Assembly: GCF_032854445.1 (NCBI RefSeq)
Contig: NC_088302.1
Span: 3,591,338-3,655,337, forward strand
From: Liolophura sinensis
Taxonomy: Eukaryota > Mollusca > Polyplacophora > Chitonida > Chitonidae
Direction: 5' to 3'
Length of the DNA: 64,000 nucleotides
This document shows, piece by piece, positions 1 through 12,213 of the stretch; within the stretch, counting starts at the first letter, position 1, and each line of letters begins with the position of its first letter. A program made the translations under genes and the position numbers. The notes beneath the pieces were generated by a model. That model made no database searches. It was not told the origin of the DNA and worked only from the letters and a program-made list of their open reading frames with translations.

Positions 1-551
1 AATAAAACATGTATCTCAGTTGCCCTTTGATTGCGCAGTTCATTCAACACAATGAATATACAGACCCTAACTCCCGATCAAGCGGACTTAGACACAATCC
101 TGAAGGACAGTGACAGAGATTCTGGACGCTTTGTCCATATTTATTACAAGAGAACTATACGCCGTGTAAAACTTAAGAAACTTGGAGGGAAGACGTTTGA
201 TGGAATGACCTTGACACACTAGTTTTTGCATCAATAACTAGTGAAGTTGAATGAAATGGTCATAAAACACGCAGAATCTAACTAATCCTGCAAGGCGAGA
301 TATATACGTCACATTCAGGACCCTTCGGTGTATTGTTGTTCAAGTAAGGGCGATTTACAATGTCAAAATTCTTGTCGTAAAATCTGCGACAGAGGAAACC
401 GTTTTGGACTGTACAAATATAGATCCAGATAAGATGTACCATCTGGAGACTCTGTGGTTTCCTTTAAATTCAGCGAAAATTCACCTTTCACAGTCTTCGC
501 TATATATGGATTGTTTAAAGCTGGGAGATCATCAATATACCCCTTGGTCAA
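1..551 (-). mobile_element. Penelope-like RT element, 3' half (cut by window edge)
   Basis: Read on the minus strand, 551 to about 405 encodes a reverse transcriptase segment with the catalytic motif YIDD followed by a block LKETTESPDGTSYLDLYLY. The same block is found in the copies at 30.3 kb and 54.5 kb. From about 400 down to 1 the homology continues through the C-terminal RT region and into the 3' core, including a 'gcaactgagatacat'-like sequence that here ends the window. Frames shift and stops intervene, so it is a dead copy. RT of this type copies element RNA into DNA. I assign it to the Penelope-like group from its general motif pattern; another non-LTR class is possible. The plus-strand ORFs in this interval are shadows. 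Confidence 0.7.
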
Positions 552-1074
552 TGAGAAAGAAATTATTTATGCGTAGAACACAATTCAAATAAACAAATAA
601 GCAAACATTAATGTATATCATGTGTCAAATTAAATCTAAAACATCATAAACATGTATATTCGCTTACTTTTTTACAACATATCATTTATTATATCATTCA
701 TTTAATTCATAATCTGATTACTGTTTTCTATACTTTAGAGTCAACATATATCCCAACTCCTTTAGCATAAATTTGTTTGATTAAAGGATTTCTTAGTTTT
801 ACCGTTTCCTCGTACCCACAGGACTTTCTTCAAAAGTGTGTTAAACAGACTGATTCAACATACTGCAGACACCCGGATATATCCGAGACCACTATAGCCT
901 ACCTAAGCTTGCTATCATTTTGCCTGTCACCCTCTGGAAGATTTCCGTCATTGATCCTATCTGGTATGGGAATATGCGCAGACAAGCCTCCATTTGAAGA
1001 AATGATTGGATTGTGACGACGCACACTTCAGAAATCGAAGAACTGTCATGAATGTACTTCTATATCATCTATAT
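552..1074. other. unannotated stretch
   Basis: AT-rich sequence with short chance ORFs (for example 777-1016 on plus) that match no family I recognise and show no splice sites or repeats. Confidence 0.5.
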
Positions 1075-1290
1075 ACCATCAACTGACCGATGACCCAGAA
1101 GGCTCTCACTAATGCGATTGCTGCTAGTTCAAGTCCAGCTCATGCTGGCTTCTTCTCAAGCCGTACGTGGGAAGTTCTGCAGTAACTTGCGGATGGTCGC
1201 GAGTTCCCCCCGGCTTCCGGTTTCCGGTCATCATGATGGTGACCGCCGTGGTGGTATAAGTATAACGCACCAATCAAATAAATAAAGTTT
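1075..1290 (+). mobile_element. tRNA-derived SINE
   Basis: A degenerate box B (agttcaagtcc, about 1129-1139) is followed by the body seen in other copies here: 'tacgtgggaag', 'gcggatggtcgcgagttcccc', 'tggtgaccgccgtggtggtataag'. It ends in the tail 'aacgcaccaatcaaataaataaa'. The same body and tail recur at 52.3 kb on plus and at 21.4 kb and 60.8 kb on minus. SINEs of this kind are transcribed by RNA polymerase III and moved by a partner LINE. Possible short target duplications around 1063 and 1305 (atatcatc) are too weak to rely on. Confidence 0.8.
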
Positions 1291-1518
1291 TCGTTCAATT
1301 TCTTGATATCATCCCTGACAGCAAATAGCGCTACATATTACCGGAACCACACGTGATCGTCCCCAAATGTATACAAGGACTTGCACCTACAGCCTTACGC
1401 CAAATGTATGTATTGATTATACTGGATCGCAATTTGAAAGTCTAGCTAGCTTCATAGGCAGAGAGCATGGCAGAGACGCACTGTTTGAACGTTCCAACGG
1501 CAGAAGTACATTTATGCC

Positions 1519-1597
<79 letters not shown>
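1519..1597. repeat. (TA)n microsatellite
   Basis: An almost pure alternating TA tract of about 75 bases. Such tracts are length-polymorphic and can extrude cruciforms. The overlapping reading frames encode only Tyr-Ile repeats and are not genes. Confidence 0.95.
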
Positions 1598-1598
<1 letters not shown>

Positions 1599-4500
1599 AA
1601 CTCCGGAAATATATATCAGAGTCATGCTCTGGCTGTTCCTACATGCATTCATAGCAAAATCTACATACTGTTTGGTCGTTGGCCTGCCTTGTTAGAAAGA
1701 AACGAAAGATAAACATCAAAACTTCGGCTCGATGTTTTCCTCCACCGCCACGTTTGGCCTCGTTTTGACATCTGTGGTTGGATTACAAATTCTTGAGTAG
1801 AATTAGACTGTTCTTTTAGACTGTTCTAGTGACATTTGCTAGTTAGTTTGACCTCATCGTTTTTGTATTTGGATGCCAGACAGATGTCATCATCCAAGCT
1901 AATTCTTTGACATTTGACTTTGTTTAATGAAGCAGAAGGCCTTAGCTCCCAATATAACCCGGTGCTTACCGTCCGTCCGTCCGTCCGTCTGAACTTCCGG
2001 ACACAGCTCACCGACTAACCCGGGCCAACAGCAGACTAATGACCAGCATTTGTTTACATCTTCCCCGAGGGTGAATGTCGTTTTCTTCTTAGTCGGAATC
2101 TGTAAGTAAAGTTATTACCAGGGGCACTTTTGTTCCTCGCAGAACTTTCAAACAGCGTTGCCATTTCATTTATTCTCTATCTCTATTCTGCCAATGTGTA
2201 AGCTGAGCTAGACTGCAGACAGCAAAGCCTACATTAGAACGTCGGGTTTTCTGAATGCTTGTGGCTCTTGTCAAACTTCATTAGCTCTCCAGTGAAACTA
2301 AGGCTTATGAACTTACATGAAACAAACAACTTTCACCTATCAACATCACACGTACCCCCATAGTTTCACCGTTTCACGTCACATCCCGGGTAAATCACAA
2401 CGGGAGACACAAAACTCCGATTATTCTAATTATGGATACGATCATTTGTTGTATCAGATTGCATGTCAAAATGGAGGTACAATTACAACTGACGTCGTCT
2501 ATGTTGTACTCCCGTGTTTTTTTTTCTCTCTTCGATATCCTGAACATAGAAGTTTATAGATCTATTCGCGCAAATACATAACAACTTTAATGAACCCCTT
2601 AAACACTGAATCTCTGAATATTGGCCTATACCACCAAGCCTATCATTGTTTTTGGCACACTGTACCTTTGCCATAGTGACGGTTGTCTTAAGTATTTGTT
2701 GCCGTGGGCCTAACGCCAGGTGCAGTATACATGTACGAACCGCTAGAATCAAATCTGGATTGCTTAAAAGCGGCAAAGAAGCATGATGTCGCCGAAGTGA
2801 GGATAGTCCTATCCTTTCCTTTTTTGTCACGTACTTGAATGAATGACTGATTATGGCTTAACGTTTCATAGTTTCTATACACATATACACGATTTACATC
2901 CCTTTGGTTCCTGGGCGTTTTTCCGTTCACTGATTGTGGAATATCGATTAGGCCCATCTGGCATTTTAGACGCTGGTTTTCGCTATTATTTAACCTGCCT
3001 GTATGCTGACGTATGTATTGTTCACACGGGAATATGCAATCAGACTATCAAAACACTTGTCTTCTTTCGAACAGAACTAGATGTCTTCTGTTGTTTAAGG
3101 TAAATGACATTTTCTTTAAACGCTTAATACTGAATATCTCGGTTAAAAACACAACCACATTACAAAAATAACAATACTGGTGTACAGATCTGGATACTTC
3201 TTCTAACTCGAAGTGATTCATTTTCAGTAATGCAGACGCAGACATAGACGTGGCATGAAATATTAATTTACAACGGCAGAATCACGCCATAAATTTCATA
3301 TTCTTCAAATAGGCTCACTCAATTGATGACATACACTCGTCCATGTTTTCAATACGTTGACTTGTCCTGCATATACATGTATACTGAGCGCAGCTGTAGT
3401 CGTGCAAACGCTTTTATCACTTCTTTAGGTAATGACAAATATTGGTATACTGTTATCTGCTTGGAAACATCGATATAAAAAGCATTCAAACACCATTTAC
3501 AGCAGGAACGCTGATAGAGGCTGTCTAACACTGAACTAACAACACATTAACCATCTGGTCACACCAGATATAATCAGCTAACAGTATTCCTGTATCTGAT
3601 CAAATATCTATTTATTTTATACTCGTTTGTAATGTGGGGATGAATTTATCTTCACAGTCATTTGCCAAGTGATGGTGTGACTTTTGTTATTCTCATTGGA
3701 AATTTATAGATATCCTTGAGTTAAAAAGTTATCCATATCTACTTGTAATCTGTCAACATAGTCTGTCAGTTTGCATCTCTCCCGTGATGTGTACAAACCA
3801 GACACGTATGAATGTGTCCAGAAAACATCTCTTTGTCACTGACACTCTCCAACATAACTCGGGCACAACTTACAGATCTCTGAACAAATACACATGCCAG
3901 TACTTTAAAATGCACATTATCAGACTCACTGCAGACTGAAACTTAAGTTTCCATGGCTATATTTTTGTCCAATATTCATTCAAAAAAAGATGTGTAAAAA
4001 ATGTCAGAAGAAAACAATTTAGCCGGTGAATGTTCTTTACATAAGTTGTGCTCCCCAGGTGATATTTGTTTTCAAATCATAGGCGCGGTCACATTATCAA
4101 TTTTAACCAGTCAGGTTCGTGTTATTTTTACTATTCGAGACGTTAATTGATTCCGCTGTCCTCACTTGAGCCCTATTTACCTTTAGCCATATGTGAGTGG
4201 AGAACGGGTGAAACAAGATCGTGTTTCCGGTCACTCTAAATTTCCCTATTCCATGGGCGCGTAAGAATTCTACACGCTGACATCGTTCCACAGAAGATCA
4301 GAAATATTGCTGTTGCCGACTAGATCTGTTTTACCTCTCTGCAGAAATAAGTAAGGTCATATTATTTGTTGCTTTTTCTTTCAAAGCTCTTGCTCGCGCA
4401 GACTATCAGACCGTTGACTAATGAGAACGAATGTTGGGTCCAGATGTCCCTGCTTGGACTAGGGCTTTATGTCAAGATGTGTGTCAGGTAAATGGTGAAA

Positions 4501-5877
4501 GACGGTGACTTATTCCAGTCTCTACCCATAAACCAGACCTACGCCCGATGTATCAGTGAAAGTACTGACCAAAGAAGTAAATAAATGTTCTGTAGTGATA
4601 TTATTCCACAGGAATATCATCACGGATACACCTCATAGATCCACAATCTACGTTTGTAATGAAACCTACGTTGTAAGTGCTGAAATAAACAGATAAATAC
4701 ATCAAAGGTAATATGTTTCCATTTCTAATAAAGTTTTGTTGCGTCAATTAAGAAGTTGGAAAGACATTTGGCCAGGAAGTTGTCCGATACCATCTAATAT
4801 ACGGCCTAATATATAGGCCACGTCGTTCAGGTGTTGGTTCAGATGGTTATGATCCTTTCCTGTCAATCCCCAAACTCTAATCCCAACGTGACCAGTACTA
4901 TCTTACGCATAGATCTCCCACAAGCTAGGTATATAGCAGATTAGAACGATTTATGATAACGTTGTAGCTCTTTTAATTTAAGTTCATCAAACAGAAAACC
5001 ATCTTAGTTTCGAAATCCCATCATCTACAGCTTAGATCAGCCTACATTATATATTATCTGTGATTAATGATAAGCCAGATGCTCTCTACAAGTAAATCCG
5101 GGACAATCGAAGTCGACCGTTTCTTAGAGAATTGTCCTTCATTGACATGAAAGATCCATGATATCGGCATTATCTCTTATCATTGTACAGGTGTATATGA
5201 ATGGCACAGCAACTCAGATCCATACAGATCTATAAAACCGGCCTCTAACCGCGACACAATCTCTTAAATATGATAGACATCATAAGATTTTAGTTATTCC
5301 AGGATACAAAAAACCCGCGGTGTGTACTTGAGTCCGAGAGAGAAGATCTGATCTATCCTTTCCCATTTTCCCCAGCGTATTATTATTGATAACATAATGT
5401 GATATACAATCTGTAGCCTGTGAGAAACGAACAGGCTCTGCCAATTACATGTGCTGATGCTACTTGATCAAATATCTGTAACATGAGCTTTTCATGAATG
5501 AAGTCTTTACTGGCGTCTAATAAGTGTTGGCATCATATGTCTGAAAGAGTCGGGTGTCATGGGCTTACACGAACTGAAGCTTACAACCATTCATTATTAG
5601 GATATAATGTGTACCTGTTGAAGATTGGTTAGAGTGTGAAGGAATTGTGCAGTTTAGGAATTCTCTAAAGCTGTGATCTATCGTTATAACAGAATGGTAT
5701 ATTTATGTCTTTGATTAAGGCTTTGTGCTGTTTAAATGGTTCCTCCAGACTTCAGAAATTAGCATGCTCCTTGAGAAAATGTCTGGAATATCAACTCTCT
5801 GTTAGTAATGTTTTGGCTGACCTCTTTAAGCTATTCTGCTTAAGTAATAGTGTTGTAAGTTGCCATGTTTTACGCAT
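1598..5877. other. unannotated stretch, no gene seen
   Basis: About 4.3 kb with only short ORFs, the longest being 2483-2830 on minus (115 codons), which I do not recognise. A small CCGT tetranucleotide run sits at 1969-1990. The segment 4120-4310 shares short blocks ('tttagccatatg', 'tcgtgtttccggt') with 24200-24340, so it is probably an old dispersed repeat. Confidence 0.5.
1969..1990. repeat. (CCGT)n microsatellite
   Basis: About five tandem copies of ccgt with clean edges. Confidence 0.85.
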
Positions 5878-6015
5878 TTACATGACCAGTTAGAATAAAA
5901 CAATAAATGAGGTCAATTTTCACGGATTTCACTGGTTACGTCTGACCATTTGCCAAATACCACTCTGTCGTCTCTGCTCTGGATTTTCTCTCTTCGCTGT
6001 AGTCCTTTGTATGTT
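5878..6015 (+). repeat. module P (dispersed repeat)
   Basis: Contains the ordered motifs 'agaataaaac', 'gaggtcaatttt', 'gttacgtctgaccatttgcc', 'ctgtcgtctctgctctgg', 'cgctgtagtccttt'. The same order recurs at 10.6, 24.3, 26.6, 27.6, 31.3, 34.9, 60.4 and 61.6 kb. On the opposite strand the gtagtctttt edge reads as TATAAAAGACTAC in the best-kept copies, a possible polymerase II promoter edge. It lies next to an element copy in the opposite orientation (6.1 kb). Confidence 0.65.
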
Positions 6016-6109
6016 ATCATATGCCTGCAAATGTGGAGATTATTGGACTGATACAAATTGCACCGCAATGCGTACTGAGGTCGATGAGCGTGTCAAGGAT
6101 GTTTTGTTC

Positions 6110-6840
6110 CTATAACTACAAAAGCTGAATATATGCGTGGAAACAGACATTCGCATACTAGCCGCCAACCAATAAGGACGTTCCGGATCAATGATCGCAA
6201 GGCCAGTTCCCAAAACGACATATAACACAAACCAGCAAAGAACTAAGAAAATACATAAAGTACGAAAATGGGAGGGAATCATGCAAAGAGAAGCAGTCAA
6301 CAGTTTTCAGTGATGTTGGAAAAGCGCCAGGTACAGCGATATGTTCTAGGCGAATGAGTGAAAGCAGTATTCAAATCATGTACCATGCTAGAATATCAGT
6401 TGTCGATAATAAAATATTTAAGTTGCGCTTTGATTGCAACTGTTCGTATATCCAACATGGCGGTCTGTTTCAACACGAAGAATAACACCCCTATCCCCGG
6501 ATTAAGCGGAATTAGACACAATCATGAAGCATAGTTTCAGAGATTCTGAACGCCCTGTCCATATTTATATGAACTAAATTATGAAAGTTATGAAAATAAA
6601 GTTAGAAAGAAGGCTTTCGAACAACACTGACACATTAGTCTTTGCAGTAATAACGTTTGACGTGGATTGAAATCGTCACATAACATACAAGCTAGGCATG
6701 TACACGCTGTTCAACTACAGGTAATTTACAATGTCAAAATTCAAACTGTCGTAAAATCTGCGGGAGAGGAGGAAACCGTTCTGGTATTTGTACAGATATA
6801 GGTCAAGATAAGACGTACATGTTCTACCGGAAGCCAATGG
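6110..6840 (-). mobile_element. Penelope-like RT element, 3' part plus core
   Basis: On minus, 6840-6720 resembles the RT segment of the copy at 350-440. From 6670 to 6110 follows the C-terminal tail and the 3' core, recognisable by 'cttgcgatcattgatccgg' and 'gaatgtctgtttccacgcat' (as reverse complement). The core is one of the best preserved and spans the motifs 'gcgcaactt', 'accatgct' and 'ttttgggaactggcc'. The RT part has stops and frameshifts. The copy is truncated upstream near 6840, just before the direct repeat at 6868. Confidence 0.75.
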
Positions 6841-6867
6841 AAGACGTTTCCTCAAATCGTTGCCTGA

Positions 6868-6888
6868 CCCTATTAACAATAATACTGT
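6868..6888. repeat. 21-bp direct repeat, left (likely target-site duplication)
   Basis: The 21 bases here (ccctattaaca… ending atactgt) are identical to 7156-7176. The two copies bracket the tRNA-like SINE segment, which fits a duplication of the target site made at insertion. Confidence 0.75.
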
Positions 6889-7155
6889 TACTTAATCCAC
6901 TTTCTGAATGACACCTGTACCTATCTGATACATTCACCTAATGGAGTGACGTCATTTGTGATCATCAGAGGGGTAATGCATGTTCGCTGTAAAGTCTACC
7001 GGTCAACTACCTTCTATTTTGGAAGGCCAGTTGGTCGAGTGGTCTAGACGGTAGACATGTATTGCTGGCGAGTTGGTGCCTGACTCTGAGGTCGCTGGTT
7101 CGAAACCCGCAATGGTCTCAGCACTAGAATCTGTGCTATATTCCGATAGTGTAAT
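6889..7155 (+). mobile_element. tRNA-headed SINE-like insertion
   Basis: Bracketed by an exact 21-bp direct repeat. At 7025-7120 it has a tRNA-like head with a box A (tggtcgagtgg, 7032-7042) and a box B (ggttcgaaacc, 7097-7107) that both fit the polymerase III consensus. The seven bases before box A pair 6 of 7 (one wobble) with the seven after the T arm, so an acceptor stem is still visible. I could not form a proper anticodon stem, so I call it a SINE head or tRNA pseudogene of leucine/serine type and not a working tRNA gene. About 130 bases upstream of the head also lie inside the direct repeats and are unexplained. Confidence 0.65.
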
Positions 7156-7176
7156 CCCTATTAACAATAATACTGT
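7156..7176. repeat. 21-bp direct repeat, right (likely target-site duplication)
   Basis: Exact partner of 6868-6888. Confidence 0.75.
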
Positions 7177-7369
7177 GGCTGGTTTACTGTTGAAAGATTA
7201 ATTTCGGGTGCTTTTGGGAATCGGTGGATAGCAAAAACAAGGTAAGGATCGACCCGGTTTATTTTGAGTGAAATTGTCGGTGTGTATGAGCGAAGCTGTG
7301 CGTTATGGTAGGAACTTACCTCTTCATCAATGGTTGTTAAATACCGCACGATAAGCAAACATGATACAC

Positions 7370-9296
7370 ACAAAAGAAAATCACCCTTCATGCGTAAAGA
7401 TCATACCACTTACTAAACCAAATATACCGATTCAGGATGGGAAGTACACTGGCGGAGTCATGTTGGTATGGGCTTAATGTGAAATGATGAAGCAGCAGGT
7501 TATGTCCGTCCAGGTACGTCATATGCAAGACAAATACATGCAATGCATTTTAACAACTTTATCCGATTAATTGATTTAATAAATATACAGGTATTTGTAG
7601 TCATTTTTCATGGAAAAATAATACATTTTCATCTTCCATAGGTGGATGCTTGTTGCGTCTATGGTGTGAAAAGTGTGTTGTATCTTACAGCTTTAATATG
7701 CACATCGATTATTAGAGCGACATTTATTTCAAGTAGCTTGCTGTGATATTTCGTGAAAAAATTGAATAAGCTGGAACAGTTTCTAAGCAATATTTATCCC
7801 TGTCTGATTATTTGTGGAGCTAGTTTATATTTATCATTTTACGATCTCCCTATTGAATATCAGTCCGTAAAATCTGATCAACGGTAATAAAGCAAAAATG
7901 CTTGGCTGAACTTGGCAACATTTCTAGCTGTGTAAGATCTCTTGAGCTTCTGAGCGTCCTTCCGGATTTCTCTTAAAACCTTCAATGAAAAGGAAGGAAT
8001 CAATGTTTCAAAAGAAATTCAAGAAAAGACAACCTTATGCAGATTTTTTGTCTTCTCAAATACCAGATGGCAGGATTATTTGAAAAAGAATTAACGGCCG
8101 ATCAATAACGTTTTTCACACCGACGTTTTTTCTGTTAGTATCTTTTCGGGTTCCCGCTATCATATTTGTTTTCCAACAGAAAACATCTTTATATTGAGAT
8201 TGGAATACTGACGCACTTGGTACATTACATTTAAACTTGTCACCACAACCTCCCCTAAAGCCCAACCACCACCTGGTTTATGTACCAAACGTATAGCAGT
8301 CTTAACAACAAAATATGCCTATTGCCTATCCACCTGAGAGAAAAGGCTTGCGCCGTGTTCATGGCTGTACAGGAATCGTATTATGATGGATGTTAACAGT
8401 ATTAAACGCTGCTTTTGTACCTTCGCTGGTAGCTTTTAGGATTTGTCTGCATTTAGATATCACTGAATTGTTTATAATACAAGAAGAAAGGCTGATATCA
8501 GCACAAATCTACAGCTGTCGTAGAATCACTACAAATGCGAGACGTTATCTAAGGTTACGGCATCGATTCAGTCGTCTCCTTAGTTCATAAAAATGTATGT
8601 TGAGATCAGTTTTCATTGTGGGTGTAAAATATGAATGTCATTCCGAAACGAAACAACATTTTTGCCGTCGTAATTCCTCATCGAAACCTGCGAGATTTAA
8701 TCAAAGTCATTATGTGGCCATGAAGCCGTGAATTGAACTTATCTGTGGAACAAGCGATCGGATTGCGTCGCTCATGACTTAGCGTAAGTCTGGCAATCAT
8801 ACCTCTAACATGGATACACGGTTCCCAAGCCAGGGGAATCATTAATAACAAACTGATCTTCCACGACTGCTTTTAAATCTATGCGTCGAGGCAGACATTC
8901 GTACACCAGTCGTCAACCAATAAAGACGTTTTGGGTAAATGATCGCAAGGCCAATGCCCAAAACATTTTACACTATCTAACAAAGAACTAAGAAGGTATG
9001 AAAATCTGACGGAATCATACAAAGAAAAGCAGTCAAGTTTTCAATGATATAGGAAAGACGCAAGGTACGTTCTCGGGGACTGAGTGAAATCAGTATTCAA
9101 ACTGTGTACTATACTAGAATATAACTTGTCAATAACAAAATATGTGTCTCAGTTGCGTTTTGATTTAAACACCGTTTCCGCGCTGGACGAGCTGCATATC
9201 GTTGTTGGATTTGACGCCTAGACTTAGCATGGGTAGCTGGGGTAATGAAGCCTTCGACTAAGGCGTGTACTGTTGAACAAACACACTCAATCATCA
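7370..9296 (+). repeat. segmental duplication, unit 1
   Basis: First of two roughly 2 kb units in direct orientation. Landmarks shared with unit 2 are: 'gattatttgtggagctag' (about 7808) with 9748; 'aaggaaggaatcaatgtttc' (about 7990) with 10445; and a long match from 'cttttaggatttgtc' (about 8433) through 'ccgtcgtaattcctcatc' and 'tggccatgaagcc' to about 8830, with 11060-11470. No frame is conserved between units, so this is not evidence for a gene. Unit 1 carries an extra element core at 8878-9163 that unit 2 lacks. Confidence 0.75.
8878..9163 (-). mobile_element. solo 3' core of the RT element, insertion with empty-site paralogue
   Basis: On minus it runs from 'aaaacgcaactgagacac' to 'gcctcgacgcatag', the full core without RT sequence. 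The corresponding place in unit 2 (about 11555) reads straight through 'gattttaaac' into 'gacgagctggac'. The insertion therefore happened after the duplication and its borders can be placed. A short tttaaa sequence lies at both edges (8872-8877 and 9164-9169) and may be the target duplication. Confidence 0.75.
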
Positions 9297-9839
9297 TTCT
9301 TCATGGATAGAGATCATTATTCCTCCCTTGAGTCCGCACCGCTTACTTAACAAAGTATACAATTCACGGTTGGAAGTATTTTTGTGATGTTATACCTATG
9401 TTGGCATAGGCAAAATGCGGCAAGGCGAAATACCAAACTGTGTGCGGTCTGATGTGACAAATGTACGTCAGATTAACAGATATATTAATTGTGGTGCTTG
9501 CTGGGAACAATATATGTTTAGGTTTTAAAGACGACCGTTAGTTCCGACTAATAGCTGGCGTTAAAACTGTATTTTGTCCGATGGTTTAGAACGTGGACAT
9601 GCGCGTTCGATAAGTCATTTACTGATCAGAGTGAAAGTTGACTTCATGTTGGTTGTTATGTTGTTTCGAGAGACAATTTGCTAACCTTGTTTACCCGCTA
9701 GAGTTTTTGGCTGTCTTGCCAGTTTCTATGCCAGATTCACGCTTTTTGTGATTATTTGTGGCGCTAGGTTACATCTTAAAAGTTCTCTATCTGCTAGAAC
9801 AAACTTTATAATACATCTACATAGTTATGTACCACCTTC

Positions 9840-9911
9840 AGCCATTTATCTAAATGCCAAGGTAGTCTTATCGGCGTTAAACCCCAAGCACTCGCTCACT
9901 CACTCACTCTT
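9840..9911 (+). mobile_element. SINE 3' tail fragment
   Basis: The sequence 'cggcgttaaaccccaagcac' followed by ctcact repeats is the same tail as the SINE at 12.2-12.5 kb. No tRNA-like head is visible. Confidence 0.7.
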
Positions 9912-10624
9912 ATCGGCAAAACATCATAGTGAAAGACAATGTCTGTGTTTTATGGTGTGGTAACAGAGTAGGCGTATGATTGGTTTGAAATGAGATCACA
10001 CTTTTACAGACAACGGTACAAAAGTAAACCATACAGTATGGTGTATCTCTGAGCAGAGATTTCCTTTTGGTTTTAATGGAATCCGTTCTATCTTAGATCC
10101 CTTCAATCACAGGATTGCGTCATTCGGCTTTTACATGGGGAGCCATCTTTCCGCATCAGTACATAGATGTACATCTTGTCTGATTGATGATGGAAATGAC
10201 GACGTTAGTTATTGTCAGATGTTAGAACTTAAGATTTCGTGTGTTTGACAAGGCTCACGGTGTAGTAGCTGATCGGAGATCACCAGACTTGGCGTGTACA
10301 TTGTATTGCATACAGATCACTAAATAAACAAACTCTAAGACATACAACGACATCGGCAAGTGTAGCATTATTTACGTATACTTTGATCTGTAGAAACACT
10401 ACGCAGTGTGGACCCATGTTAATCTTAAAAACTTCTACAAAAAGGAAGCAATCAATGTTTCAAAGTAATTCAAGAACAGAAAATATTGTGCAGTTTTTTT
10501 CCTCTCAAATAGTAGAAGCCGGAAATATTTGAGATAAAATTATTAGTTAAAAGGTCTAAAGGACTTGGCTTATCACACCACAACACAAGGCCATAACATA
10601 CCAACCTCCTCACATTTGTACATA

Positions 10625-10785
10625 CAAGACTACATCATAGAGATTAAAGCCAGTATAGTTAAAGCTATGTGACAGTTGGCAAATGGTCACACGTAACCGA
10701 CTAAGTCCGGCCTCTTATCAATTTAACTGATATTTAGTGCTTTATTCTAAATATTCACATAAATGCGTAACTAATGGAAACGTAC
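10625..10785 (-). repeat. module P (minus orientation)
   Basis: Ordered motifs: 'caagactacatcatagag', 'ggcaaatggtcacacgtaac', 'ggcctcttatcaattt', 'gctttattctaa', 'cataaatgcgt'. These match the reverse complement of the P copies at 26.6 and 34.9 kb. Confidence 0.65.
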
Positions 10786-11696
10786 ACGTGTTCCATAGCA
10801 AAATGTCTTGCACATAATTAGGTAAAAATTGCAGTAGTGTTAACTGTAATCAGCCTGAGCCAAAAACAAAATGAAATTACACTGTAGTTATTATTGATCC
10901 ACCTATAATGAACTTCAGTTAAATGGTTTAATCACGACTATATCACCTGCATTATGGGAGTACAGACGGTGTTCAGCGCTGTGTTGGAATCGCCTGCCAC
11001 TTTTATCGAATATATATATACTTGACTATCTTTCAGCACACGAGGACATACGCTCGTGGCTTTTAGGATTTGTCAGGGGTGTCTGGGTTTACTTATCAGT
11101 GGAATGTTTATAATAGAAAGAAGAAAGGCTGCTGTCACCACAAATCCATAACTGTCTTAGAACCACTAAAGCTGCCAGAAGTTATCCAGAGTTATGGCAT
11201 TGATTCAGTCCTGTCCTTAGTTCATAAAAGCGAATGTTGAAATCCGTTTTTACCGTGAGTGTAAAATATGACGAAGGTTATTTCGAAACGAAGCAACCTT
11301 ATTGCCGTCGTAATTCCTCATCAAAACCAGTGAGATTTAATAGCCAATGTCTATACGTGGCCATAAAGCCATGAATTGAGCTTATTTCGGGAACAAACCA
11401 TCGGTTTTCGGCATTGATGACTACGGGCTGGTCTGGCAAACATAACACGGACATGGGTATGTAGGGCTTACAGTTCAGTGAATTAGAACACTGCCACTAG
11501 GGGAATTTAACAAATTGGTCTTCCATCCGTGTAATCTGTAAACGACTGATTTTAAACGTCCTTTCTTTGACGAGCTGGACATCACTGCTGAATTTGACGC
11601 TCAGATTTACTACTGTAAAGAAGCAGTCGATCAGCTAAACTTGTCAGAGGCATGTGCTATAAAACAAAACACACACAACACACAGTAATAACCTAT

Positions 11697-11960
11697 CCCT
11701 TATGTGTAAAGGTCATACCTCCTCGCTTTTGTCCGCACTATCAGTACATTGGTGGATTCCTGTTGTATAAGCGTATGCGTCATGCTCAAGTAACAAGTAA
11801 CACAAATAAATGCACAGTTCTAAAATTTGATTATCAGATTTATTGATTTATTGTCTCCTAAATATTACAGGCATGTTACATTTCAAATACTTTGCTTTAG
11901 GCTTATGTTTTGTGCAAAAATAAATATCTTTACTTTCACAGACTGCATGTGTGTACACTA
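11697..11960 (+). repeat. segmental duplication, partial unit 3
   Basis: Shares 'gtaaaggtcatac', 'ttgatttattg…ctaaatattacagg' and nearby spacing with 7389-7660. Homology fades after about 11960, where I see no further landmarks of the unit. Confidence 0.45.
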
Positions 11961-12213
11961 GAAACGATCTGAGATTCTACTGTAACACATATCTAAGTAA
12001 CACAAAAATAAATTTCGAGGAAAGCCAACAAACTGATTGCGTACTTGTCATGTATATTCAGTCTTGACAAAGATCAAGTTCGGTCTCATAACCAACAATG
12101 TTCAGCAATTTAATAAGGGAAAACAACACTTTCAAATGAGCATAACGAATGTGACATATCGGATAGGATAACCTTCACAAAGTTGTGGAAAGCTTAACCT
12201 TCAGTCTAGCACT
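11961..12213. other. unannotated stretch
   Basis: Nothing recognised. Confidence 0.5.

Larger units (their letters stand above)
9297..11696 (+). repeat. segmental duplication, unit 2
   Basis: Second direct copy of the segment, starting at 'tcatggatagagatcat', which parallels 'tcatgcgtaaagatcat' at 7389 and 'ttatgtgtaaaggtcat' at 11700. It is longer than unit 1 because it carries a SINE tail at 9840-9911 and a module P at 10625-10780. The short repeat of landmarks from 11700 onward suggests the start of a third unit. Confidence 0.7.

Noticed and set aside
1367-1712. ORFs with long Tyr-Ile runs
   Set aside because: Produced by the (TA)n microsatellite.
7025-7120. Functional tRNA gene
   Set aside because: Boxes A and B and an acceptor stem are present, but I could not form an anticodon stem and the segment lies in a SINE-like insertion.
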